Made by a program: the position numbers and the translations under genes. A model generated the notes under the pieces. That model was not told where the DNA came from. It saw only the letters and a program-made list of their open reading frames with translations, and did not search any database. 33,683 nucleotides of DNA from Bacteroidia bacterium. GTDB lineage: Bacteria > Bacteroidota > Bacteroidia > B-17B0 > Aurantibacillaceae. The DNA lies in contig JAEUTQ010000032.1 in the NCBI GenBank assembly GCA_016787445.1, positions 1 through 33,683 of the forward strand, read 5' to 3'. This document shows, one piece after another, positions 16,885 through 24,315 of the stretch (position 1 is its first letter; every line of letters starts with the position of its first letter).

Positions 16885-18573
16885 ATGATTAGATTTAAAA
16901 GAACATATGCAATAAGTACATTGACTTTTGTTTTTATGTTTTTGTCTTTTCTTACAAGTGCACAGGAGAAATCTACTGATATACGTACTATTAATAATAA
17001 GAAGTATTACATCCATAAAGTAGAAAAAGGACAAAGTCTTTACGCTATTTCAAAAATATACGGCACGGATGTGAATGTTATTTTGGCCGACAATGATGAA
17101 GCTATTGATGGTATTAAGCCTGGACAGGAATTAAAAATTCCGTTCGATTTAAAGCCCGCTAATTCAGTAAAGCCAATTACCAATAATACAAATTCAACGA
17201 ATCTCGATACGAATCGTTACGTTTATCATAAGGTGGTAAAGAAGGAAACGGTTTATTCTATTTGCAAACAATATGAACTAACAAGCGCGCAATTGGAAGC
17301 GTTTAATCCATCGATTACTTCCGGAATAAAGCCGGATCAAATGTTAATTGTTGGTGAGAAGAAAAATTCCGGTAAGGCGAACGCACAAATTAAAGCCATC
17401 ACTTTTAATGGCAATGGAAACAACACACCCGTGTTGCAAGACAGTACTATTTCTAAACCCAAGGATAAGAAAGAAAAATATAACATCGGTTTGATGTTGC
17501 CATTTAAGATTAATGAATCGGAGTTGTTAGATCCGGGCGTATTAACCCAATCCAAAGCAAACTTTCCGCAGCTGCAATCCTATTCTGTCGATTTTTTATT
17601 AGGATTTCAGAAAGCACTGGATTCATTGAAGAGTGCTGATTGTAAAGTGGAAACTTTTATTTATGATGTGGACGATAAGGATTCAGCGAAAATTGAAAAC
17701 TTGTGCAAGAGCAATGAGTTTAAATCACTTGATTTGATAGTTGGTCCGGTTTATCCTTCGGGTTTCAAAACTGTTTCTGCTTACGCCAAACAATATTCTA
17801 TTCCATTGGTTTCTCCATTTACGCAACAGAATAAAATTCTTTTCAAAAATAATCTGGCTTCAAAAACAAATCCATCTCAGTTTACATTAATGGAAGCCTT
17901 GGCTGATTATTGTATTGATTCGTGTAAAGGAAATTCAGCAGTGTTCATTGTAAATAATGGAATGCTAAAAGAACAACAGTATGTAAAAGCATTTAAAAAT
18001 TATTACAACGAACGATTGAAACAGTTAAACATATCTTTAAAAGACAGTGTGGTTGAGGTAAAAGGTTTGGCAGGCGCAAAAGCCAAGTATGTAGAGGGTA
18101 AAAAAAATATTTACGTTTTATTCAGCAATAATCAAGTTTATTTAGCGGATTTTGTAACGCAGTTAGCGGTTTGGTCAGATAAAAAAGATGTGGTGTTAGC
18201 AGGTTGGCAAAATGTAACGCAAACGGATAATATTGATCAGGAATACCTCAATCGTGTTAATTACACTTTTCCTTCACAAAGCAACATCATTAACTTAAAG
18301 GCGTATTCAAGTGCTATATTAAGTTATCAAACGGAAATGTCGTCTGATCCTTCCGATTACTATTTCATGGGTTTTGATATTGCGCAGTATTATTTAACAC
18401 ATTTGAAGCAACACGGTCCATCTTTTATAAGTGAGTTAGATAAATATCCGTTTGATGGGAATTTTTTGCGATTTAAATTTTTTCATCCGGATGCCACAAC
18501 AGGATTTGAAAATCGTGGCGCTTATATTTTCCGTTACAGTAATTATCAGTTATACCGCAGTCAGTGGAAATAA
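16885..18573 (+). CDS. Exported LysM / periplasmic-binding-fold protein
   Basis: A 562-residue exported protein. After a signal peptide (to about SAQ, residue 27) come two LysM peptidoglycan-binding modules (about 42-86, HKVEKGQSLYAIS, and 112-156, HKVVKKETVYSIC), a Lys/Asn-rich linker, and from about residue 198 a type I periplasmic-binding fold like that of leucine/branched-chain amino-acid ABC receptors (YNIGLMLPF, VGPVYPSG, IPLVSPFTQQ). No permease genes are nearby, so it is more likely a cell-wall-anchored sensor, scaffold or lipoprotein-activator-like protein (compare LpoA, which has the same fold) than a transport receptor; that is inference. Its end overlaps the hemF start by 10 bases. 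Confidence 0.8.
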   Translation: MIRFKRTYAISTLTFVFMFLSFLTSAQEKSTDIRTINNKKYYIHKVEKGQSLYAISKIYGTDVNVILADNDEAIDGIKPGQELKIPFDLKPANSVKPITNNTNSTNLDTNRYVYHKVVKKETVYSICKQYELTSAQLEAFNPSITSGIKPDQMLIVGEKKNSGKANAQIKAITFNGNGNNTPVLQDSTISKPKDKKEKYNIGLMLPFKINESELLDPGVLTQSKANFPQLQSYSVDFLLGFQKALDSLKSADCKVETFIYDVDDKDSAKIENLCKSNEFKSLDLIVGPVYPSGFKTVSAYAKQYSIPLVSPFTQQNKILFKNNLASKTNPSQFTLMEALADYCIDSCKGNSAVFIVNNGMLKEQQYVKAFKNYYNERLKQLNISLKDSVVEVKGLAGAKAKYVEGKKNIYVLFSNNQVYLADFVTQLAVWSDKKDVVLAGWQNVTQTDNIDQEYLNRVNYTFPSQSNIINLKAYSSAILSYQTEMSSDPSDYYFMGFDIAQYYLTHLKQHGPSFISELDKYPFDGNFLRFKFFHPDATTGFENRGAYIFRYSNYQLYRSQWK

Positions 18574-19475
18574 ACAAAGACAATATTGCCAATTGGTTAA
18601 TGCAATTGCAAGATTCTATTTGTTCGGCGCTTGAAAAGGCTGACGGCAATTCAAAATTTTTAGAAGAGAAATGGGAGAGAGCTGAAGGTGGCGGCGGAAG
18701 AACCCGTGTAATGAAAGATGGTGCTGTCATTGAAAAGGGCGGTGTCAATTTCTCAGCAGTTCATGGGAAAACACCGGAATTCTTATTAAGAGACAAAGAG
18801 CATAGTTCGGCTGATAAAAGCGCGTCGGAATTTTTTGCTACAGGAGTCTCCATTGTGATTCATCCGAATAGTCCTATGGTGCCGATTATTCATATGAATA
18901 TTCGTTATTTCGAGATGACCGGCGGTGTGAAGTGGTTGGGTGGTGGAATAGATTTAACACCACACTATGTTGTGGAAGACGATGCGAAATATTTTCACAG
19001 TGAATTAAAAAAAGTATGTGACAAGCATCACGCAAATTATTACACGAAGTTCAAAAAATGGGCGGATGATTATTTTTTTATAGCGCATCGTAATGAAACA
19101 CGTGGCATTGGCGGAATATTTTTCGATCGTTTAAACGATGGAGATGGTATGAGCTTTGAGAAAAATCTTTCGTTCTGGAAAGAAGTTGGTGAAGCTTTTG
19201 CTCCAATATATGTAGAACTGATCCGTCGCAATAAAAATAAATCTTTTACGGAGCATCATAAGCAATGGCAATTATTGCGCAGAGGACGCTATGTTGAATT
19301 TAATTTGGTGTACGATAAAGGAACTAAGTTCGGACTGGAAACAAACGGTCGTATCGAATCTATCTTGATGAGTCTACCCAAATTCGCGAGTTGGGAATAT
19401 AATTTTGTGCCTGAAGAGAATTCTGAAGAGGCCAAAACACTTTCTTTATTGAAGAAAGAAATTAACTGGGTTTAA
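18564..19475 (+). CDS. hemF: Oxygen-dependent coproporphyrinogen III oxidase
   Basis: A 303-residue HemF, the aerobic enzyme that oxidatively decarboxylates coproporphyrinogen III to protoporphyrinogen IX in haem synthesis. Family signatures seen: WERAEGGGGRTRVM and EKGGVNFSAVHG near the N-terminus, HMNIRYFEM, GGGIDLTPHY, GIGGIFFDRL and GRYVEFNLVYDKGTKFGL. The start is a GTG at 18564 inside the end of the LysM gene; the first ATG (18600) would remove twelve residues of the N-terminal helix, which the family usually has. The end overlaps the convergent DUF4846 gene by four bases. Confidence 0.96.
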   Translation: MEINKDNIANWLMQLQDSICSALEKADGNSKFLEEKWERAEGGGGRTRVMKDGAVIEKGGVNFSAVHGKTPEFLLRDKEHSSADKSASEFFATGVSIVIHPNSPMVPIIHMNIRYFEMTGGVKWLGGGIDLTPHYVVEDDAKYFHSELKKVCDKHHANYYTKFKKWADDYFFIAHRNETRGIGGIFFDRLNDGDGMSFEKNLSFWKEVGEAFAPIYVELIRRNKNKSFTEHHKQWQLLRRGRYVEFNLVYDKGTKFGLETNGRIESILMSLPKFASWEYNFVPEENSEEAKTLSLLKKEINWV

Positions 19476-20293
19476 TCCTTAAACCGCATTAATTCATCTT
19501 TACTGAAGGTCCATTCGGGAGTTTTCAATTCATTTCCAAAATTCACATTGTACCACGGACTCATAATCGGCTCGTTGAAATTTTTCAGTATGTGAATGCT
19601 TTGCGCCGGCATATAGCTTTGTGCAATGGTAAACATAATATGTCCGGTTAACTTGTTTTTTACGACGTCCATAACTGTAACGGCATGTCCGGGTGAACCG
19701 CCCTTAATAAACACATCACCCGGTTTAATATCCTTGATATTTTTTACAGAAACTAATTCTTTACTCAGTGAAAGAGATCCTGCATAGGTGTAAACCAATT
19801 CAAGGTATTTTTTAAACGTTTCATAGGAGTAATCTACTCCCGCGGTTTTAGTCCATTTATTGGTTTTAGGATTAAAACGATAACCTTCCGCATAATTCAC
19901 AAATTCGGCTCTTACCCCATTGGTAAAATTAAAATGTATTTTGCTGAATTGTAATGAGTGATATAAATATTCAGCGCGTATTCTCATCACTGCATCGGCA
20001 CACTGTTGCAAATCTTTTTTACCAATGTCGTAATCTACTACGGCATCATAAACATCCTGACGGTTTTTTAACTGGCCGTTGTACAAGTAAACTTTTTCGC
20101 CGGCCGGTTTTAAAGGTAAAGAGCGAAGAAATTCATCGTAGGTAGTAGAAGTATCGTTGATTCTTTCGAAACTATGCGGTGCTTTGATACGGTCTTTTAA
20201 AGTTTTTCCACTTGGATTAATAAACTCAGCGGAAGTTTGTGAAGAGCAGCTCACAAAATAAAACGTTATGAAAAGTAGAATGATTAATCGCAT
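19472..20293 (-). CDS. DUF4846 lipoprotein
   Basis: About 273 residues from the ATG at 20293. A TTG two codons upstream (20299) extends the frame but lies within the TACTTTTG promoter element, so the ATG is preferred. The signal peptide ends in a lipobox (FYFVSC). The rest matches the DUF4846 family: PLKPAGEKVYLYNGQLK, the DIGKKDLQQCADAVMRIRAEYLY helix, and a C-terminal part with KPGDVFIKGGSPGHAVTVMDV. That last part recalls NlpC/P60-like papain folds, with a GxPGHA histidine motif, but no catalytic cysteine can be pointed to with confidence. Function unknown. Confidence 0.82.
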   Translation of the reverse strand: MRLIILLFITFYFVSCSSQTSAEFINPSGKTLKDRIKAPHSFERINDTSTTYDEFLRSLPLKPAGEKVYLYNGQLKNRQDVYDAVVDYDIGKKDLQQCADAVMRIRAEYLYHSLQFSKIHFNFTNGVRAEFVNYAEGYRFNPKTNKWTKTAGVDYSYETFKKYLELVYTYAGSLSLSKELVSVKNIKDIKPGDVFIKGGSPGHAVTVMDVVKNKLTGHIMFTIAQSYMPAQSIHILKNFNEPIMSPWYNVNFGNELKTPEWTFSKDELMRFKD

Positions 20294-20296
20294 AAT

Positions 20297-20304
20297 CAAA
20301 AGTA
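20297..20304 (-). promoter_or_regulatory. -7 promoter element of the DUF4846 gene
   Basis: TACTTTTG on the minus strand is an exact TAnnTTTG match ending only three bases before the ATG at 20293, so the mRNA would be nearly leaderless. It decides between the two possible starts. Confidence 0.5.
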
Positions 20305-20353
20305 AAAAAACTACCGAATTATTCAGGATATGATTTGAAAATATTCGTTAAAT

Positions 20354-20380
20354 AAAAACCCCACGAATTTCTCCGCGGGG
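20354..20380 (-). terminator. Terminator of the sigma/GIN operon
   Basis: On the minus strand CCCCGCG pairs with CGTGGGG (one G-T wobble) around GAGAAATT, followed by T5. It begins 28 bases beyond the stop of the GIN/barrel gene. Confidence 0.8.
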
Positions 20381-20407
20381 TAACACACAAAACTTGAAAA
20401 ATTGAAC

Positions 20408-21853
20408 TTAGTTGAAATTGATAAGTCTTACACCTACACTGAAGGGGTAAAGTTCAGGCCCCTTATTTTGTTTAAACATTTCATTTAAATTTGATTGAGC
20501 AAATAAGGTTACATTACCATAACCCACACTTACGTAACCGGCAAACTGAAACGGATTCATGTTATAGCTGTCGTTACGTGTGTTTTTGAAGGTGTCACCA
20601 TTTTTCACAACAATTTGCTTGGTGCGTCCGCCTAATAAATACTTTCCAACTACCCCAACGCAAATATGAAATGCTTTTTTAGGATTTGAGCTTGTGTTGA
20701 AGTCAAGCAATAACGGTACTTGCACGAAGTAAGAACTTAAACGGTTTTTCTTATAGCTAAATGTATTGGTTGAATCTACATTTCCCCAGGTGAAAGAACT
20801 ATCAGCATTTAACTTTACTTTGTTTTCGAAGTGATACAGATTCATGTCGAATCCTAAACCGGTAGCAAGATTTACATAGTTTTTATAGATGTGAATGTTT
20901 TGCTGGAATAAATTTATTTGCCAGTTAAATGAACGTGTATAATCCAATTCCATGTAATTGTGCGGTTTATCAATCGCGAAGTCATAATTTGGTGCGGTAT
21001 AGCCGGCAACACCGAAGAATACGCCATTCCAGTGACGGAAAGCCTGACTGCGTTCGCGGGCAGAGTGAATGCTGTCGATTTTATGATCGTCATCTGCAAT
21101 GATAATTTTCTTATTACCCCAATTAAAACTTGTGCTTGATGAGTCTTTGCCTGTTACATTTTTTTGTGAATCATCAGGTGCAATTTTTACAATTTGAGAT
21201 GAGGAAGAACCTTCTGCCGAAACTTCTTTAGGCTCACCTTTAAATTTGATGCTACTTGCACCCGTTGCATTGGCACGTAATTTTTGTGAAGTATAAATTT
21301 TTGCAGAAGATGCGCCTGATGCTGTTACATCGGCATTTTCACTCATTAATTTATACGCTTTTAAACTGGATGCACCACTTACATCGGCAAACAAATTTTT
21401 ATTCTCTCCGCTTAAATTAACTTGCGATGCTCCCGCCGCAATAGTTTTTATGCTGCGTGTTTCGCAATCGATATTAATGTTACTTGCGCCCGAAGCTTCT
21501 ATGGTTAAAGAGTCGGCTTTTAAATTTCCGATGGTTTTGAAATTTGTTGCACCTGATAAAGAGAGATTATTTAAAGTATTACCGGTGATTCTGATTTTGT
21601 AAGATCCTTTAATGGTACCACTGGCTTTAATAAAAAGTGTATTGTCGCTCACTTTGGTTTCAATGTTATTGAATTCACTTTCGTTGGCCTCAACAGTTAA
21701 GCTTAAGGTATCCGACTGACGATAAGAAATGGTTGGAGCACCGGAGGCGTCAATTTTTGTAAAGCTGCTTATTTCGCGGGTTTGTGAGCTTTGAGCGCTT
21801 AGTCCGCATGCAGTGATGGCTGCGATGGCTGTAAGTATGTATTTTGCTTTCAT
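20408..21853 (-). CDS. GIN-domain (DUF2807) protein fused to an outer-membrane beta-barrel
   Basis: A 481-residue exported protein (signal peptide to about SAQ, residue 21). Residues about 28-225 form a DUF2807/GIN head, a repetitive beta-solenoid built on recurring S/T-GAS motifs (SGATNF, EASGASNINI, DVSGASSLKA, ASGASSAKI, ATGASSIKF). A Ser/Asp/Lys linker (about 225-265) leads to a C-terminal eight-strand-type barrel like PorT/OMP_b-brl (VFFGVAGYTAPNYDF, NLATGLGFDMNLYHF, VQVPLLLDF, AGYVSVGYGN, YPFSVGVRLINF). The barrel should sit in the outer membrane with the GIN head attached. It lies 19 bases after the barrel-less paralogue and is probably expressed with it from the ECF-type promoter at 22571-22607. 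Confidence 0.8.
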   Translation of the reverse strand: MKAKYILTAIAAITACGLSAQSSQTREISSFTKIDASGAPTISYRQSDTLSLTVEANESEFNNIETKVSDNTLFIKASGTIKGSYKIRITGNTLNNLSLSGATNFKTIGNLKADSLTIEASGASNINIDCETRSIKTIAAGASQVNLSGENKNLFADVSGASSLKAYKLMSENADVTASGASSAKIYTSQKLRANATGASSIKFKGEPKEVSAEGSSSSQIVKIAPDDSQKNVTGKDSSSTSFNWGNKKIIIADDDHKIDSIHSARERSQAFRHWNGVFFGVAGYTAPNYDFAIDKPHNYMELDYTRSFNWQINLFQQNIHIYKNYVNLATGLGFDMNLYHFENKVKLNADSSFTWGNVDSTNTFSYKKNRLSSYFVQVPLLLDFNTSSNPKKAFHICVGVVGKYLLGGRTKQIVVKNGDTFKNTRNDSYNMNPFQFAGYVSVGYGNVTLFAQSNLNEMFKQNKGPELYPFSVGVRLINFN

Positions 21854-21872
21854 AATGTTTTTTATATAATGT

Positions 21873-22535
21873 TTAGTTATTTACGGATGTTTCTTTTCTT
21901 AAAATTTCTGTTGGATTACCATTGTATTTAATGTCGCTGGCACCGGTTGAGTTAGTGACTAATTTTTGGGAAGCATACACTTTAGCGGATGAAGCACCAC
22001 TGGCTGTTACCAATGTGTTTTGAGAAATCAAATCACTCGCTTTTAAATTGGAAGCTCCACTTAGGTCGGCCACTAATTCAGTTGTGTTTCCGCTCAATTT
22101 AATATTAGAAGCGCCTTCCATTTCGCTGATTACTTTTTTTGCGCTTAAGGGTAATTCAACCGAACTCGCTCCTTTAGCAACAATTGAAAATGTTTCCGCT
22201 TTAACCTGTGCAGGCGCTTTAAAGTGAGAGGCTCCCGACATATTTAAAGCGTCTAATTGCGGACTTGTAATTTTGATTTTAAAAGGATGTTTGTAATTAC
22301 CATTGGCTTTTACGTAAAGTACATTTCCTTTAACAACAGTTTCAATGTTTTTAATTTCATTGGCATCGCCTTCAATAATTAAAGAAGTAGTATTGCTGTT
22401 TTCATAAACAATGCTTGCAACACCGGTAGCATTAATTTTAGTGAAGTTACTGATGTTACGTTTATCCGTGTTTTGAGCGCAGGCTGCAAAGGTACTTACA
22501 AATGCGAGCGACAGTAATATGTTTTTTGTAGTCAT
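21873..22535 (-). CDS. Exported GIN-domain (DUF2807) protein
   Basis: A 220-residue exported protein made of a DUF2807/GIN beta-solenoid only. The signal peptide region MTTKNILLSLAFVSTFAAC ends in a possible lipobox (TFAAC), so it may be a lipoprotein. GAS motifs repeat through the chain (NMSGASHF, VAKGASSVEL, EMEGASNIKL, DLSGASNLKA, TASGASSAKV, NSTGASDIKY). The last third is closely similar to the head of the downstream barrel fusion (SSAKVYASQKL against SSAKIYTSQKL), showing a tandem duplication. GIN domains are widespread in Bacteroidota and of unknown function, sometimes called putative auto-transporter adhesin heads. It follows the ECF-type promoter site by about 35 bases. Confidence 0.85.
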   Translation of the reverse strand: MTTKNILLSLAFVSTFAACAQNTDKRNISNFTKINATGVASIVYENSNTTSLIIEGDANEIKNIETVVKGNVLYVKANGNYKHPFKIKITSPQLDALNMSGASHFKAPAQVKAETFSIVAKGASSVELPLSAKKVISEMEGASNIKLSGNTTELVADLSGASNLKASDLISQNTLVTASGASSAKVYASQKLVTNSTGASDIKYNGNPTEILRKETSVNN

Positions 22536-22570
22536 AATTTAATGTTTACTATTTTTTAATTCGGCCGTTT

Positions 22571-22607
22571 AGTAATAAGACGAACGGTGATTTAAAAAAG
22601 TTACAGC
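22571..22607 (-). promoter_or_regulatory. Predicted ECF-sigma promoter of the GIN genes
   Basis: Minus strand: GCTGTAAC, 17 bases, CGTCTTATTACT. The same boxes at the same spacing precede the sigma-factor gene at 24174-24210, while the 17-base spacer differs. GTAAC and CGTC at this spacing resemble ECF -35/-10 elements. Confidence 0.65.
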
Positions 22608-23687
22608 TTAATTAAATTTATTTTTATAAACTGTAAAATTACCTACCGATAATGTATACTCTTCGGTATCGCCATGTACGTTTTCAGTCGCATTAAGCGT
22701 TTTTACACCCATCTGATTAAGATTCTTTAAAGCTTTGCGAGCACGGTCGAATAAGCCTTTTTTCTCGGTGTTGCTGGCTACAACTTTTTCATCTTCATCA
22801 TAAGCTTGTTCGGTAATGATGTATGCTTTTTTATTTTTTACTTCAGAAGAAGGAACAATTTCATTGATTGTATTATTGTTATTTACAGTTGAAGTCGTTA
22901 ATGAGGCGATTGTAGTATTTACCGAAGGCGTAATAATCGTATTGTTTAGTATAACTTCCGGCTCTGTAACAGCAGTTGAGTTGGAAGTAACAGTTGTGCT
23001 CTTGTTTTTATTCTGTAAACTCACATTCGCAAGTGTGTTGTTATTCGATTTAACGGAATTTTCAATTTCTGAAGGAGACTCACTCGCGGTACTTGTGTTT
23101 TCTTTATTTTGATTGGAGTTAGTGGAAGCGGTTGTGTTATTATTTAAAACTTTTACTTCACTTAATTCTTGTCCGCCATTATTTTCAACATTAAAGAAAC
23201 GGAACATAAAAACAAAGGTTACTACTAATAATAAAGCAGCAGCCATGGATAAAGTTTGACGGCTGAATAACCAGATAACTTTTGCCTCTTTCTTTAAATC
23301 GCTTTTGTTTTCAAATACAATATTTAGTTCAGGTTGTAAAATTGTTTTCTGAAACAAGCCTAATTCTTTTTTAACAGAGGGGTATTGAGAAGCTAAGGTG
23401 TCTATTTTATTTTTTTCGGAAGTAGATAAATTATTCTCGATATAATCAACATAATCTTCGTCTCTTACAAGCGGGGTGATTTCTTTCTTAAGATTATTCT
23501 TGTTTTCAAAAGTAATGTTAGTTGCTTCTAATTCTACTAATTCCAGCTCACTTAAATCGATGTTTAATTCAGGATGTAAAACAACAAACTGTTGTAATAA
23601 TGCCGTATCAGCTTTGCTTAAATTGCCTTCCATATAGTCGAGCAAATAAGCTTCATAATTTTCTAATGTGATGTTTGACGCTTTCAT
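22608..23687 (-). CDS. Putative anti-sigma factor, single-pass membrane protein
   Basis: A 359-residue protein with one membrane segment (about 145-165, SMAAALLLVVTFVFMFRFF). The N-terminal cytoplasmic part contains two similar units: residues about 11-70 (YEAYLLDYMEGNLS ... ITFENKNNLKKE) and about 79-135 (YVDYIENNLSTSEK ... IVFENKSDLKKE). The periplasmic part has a long Ser/Thr/Asn-rich linker (170-280) and a C-terminal segment ending VGNFTVYKNKFN. The start overlaps the sigma-factor stop (ATGA, four bases), the usual sigma/anti-sigma arrangement. No zinc-binding HxxxCxxC motif is visible, so it is not a classical ZAS protein. The role is inferred from context and topology. Confidence 0.72.
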   Translation of the reverse strand: MKASNITLENYEAYLLDYMEGNLSKADTALLQQFVVLHPELNIDLSELELVELEATNITFENKNNLKKEITPLVRDEDYVDYIENNLSTSEKNKIDTLASQYPSVKKELGLFQKTILQPELNIVFENKSDLKKEAKVIWLFSRQTLSMAAALLLVVTFVFMFRFFNVENNGGQELSEVKVLNNNTTASTNSNQNKENTSTASESPSEIENSVKSNNNTLANVSLQNKNKSTTVTSNSTAVTEPEVILNNTIITPSVNTTIASLTTSTVNNNNTINEIVPSSEVKNKKAYIITEQAYDEDEKVVASNTEKKGLFDRARKALKNLNQMGVKTLNATENVHGDTEEYTLSVGNFTVYKNKFN

Positions 23688-24169
23688 ATTACAACCTCCA
23701 TTTTACCAATGTAATTTTTCAGAAACTGACGTCCTCTGAAAATGTAAACTTTAACCTGACTCTCGCTTAAATTGGTAATTTCGCCAATCTCAGCATAATC
23801 GTAACCTTCGTAGTCGCGCAGCATAATCACTGTTTTTTGAATTTCAGGTAACTTATCTAAAGCTTCATTCAAAATAGCTTTTAAGTCGCTATAGTTTTTT
23901 TCGTAAGCTAAATTGTGTTCCTGAACTTCATTAAAGCTGCCTTGCTTTTTTGCACGACGTGTGTAATCGATTAAAGTGTGGTATCCGGTAGTAAATAAAT
24001 ATGATTTTGCTTTTTCAGCTTCAACCTGATCTACCTTACGCCACATTTTTTCGAAAGTATCCTGTACAATATCACGCGCAGCATCCTTATCTTTAATATG
24101 CTTCAAGATGAAGCGATACAAAGCATCCGAATGTGTATCCACGCAATTATTATACTCGGTTAGGGTCAT
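23684..24169 (-). CDS. ECF-type RNA polymerase sigma factor (sigma-70 family)
   Basis: A 161-residue sigma factor with only regions 2 and 4. Region 2 shows ALYRFILKHIKDKDAARDIV and QDTFEKMWRKV; region 4 shows LPEIQKTVIMLRDYEGYDYA and the helix-turn-helix IGEITNLSESQVKVYIFRGR. It should direct polymerase to a small envelope-related regulon. The downstream gene overlaps by four bases and encodes a membrane protein, presumably its anti-sigma factor. A candidate ECF promoter lies immediately upstream and recurs before the GIN genes, implying autoregulation. Confidence 0.93.
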   Translation of the reverse strand: MTLTEYNNCVDTHSDALYRFILKHIKDKDAARDIVQDTFEKMWRKVDQVEAEKAKSYLFTTGYHTLIDYTRRAKKQGSFNEVQEHNLAYEKNYSDLKAILNEALDKLPEIQKTVIMLRDYEGYDYAEIGEITNLSESQVKVYIFRGRQFLKNYIGKMEVVI

Positions 24170-24173
24170 TTAC

Positions 24174-24210
24174 AGTAATAAGACGTATGGTAAAGAGGTT
24201 TTGTTACAGC
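24174..24210 (-). promoter_or_regulatory. Predicted autoregulated promoter of the ECF sigma gene
   Basis: Minus strand: GCTGTAAC, 17 bases, CGTCTTATTACT, ending about five bases before the sigma ATG at 24169. The boxes are identical to those at 22571-22607. The TSS would fall only a few bases before the start codon. Confidence 0.65.
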
Positions 24211-24270
24211 AAAAATAGTACATATTTGAAATTTATTGCGTTAAAAATCAGTGATTTGCGTTAAAAAATA

Positions 24271-24300
24271 AAAAACCCCGAGCTAAAAGCCGGGGTTTTT
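24271..24300 (-). terminator. Terminator of the DEAD-box helicase gene
   Basis: A perfect 10-bp stem (AAAAACCCCG with CGGGGTTTTT), an inner GCT/AGC pair, and T-rich sequence on the minus strand. It starts 16 bases after the helicase stop. Confidence 0.88.
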
Positions 24301-24315
24301 AAATGGTATTAATAT

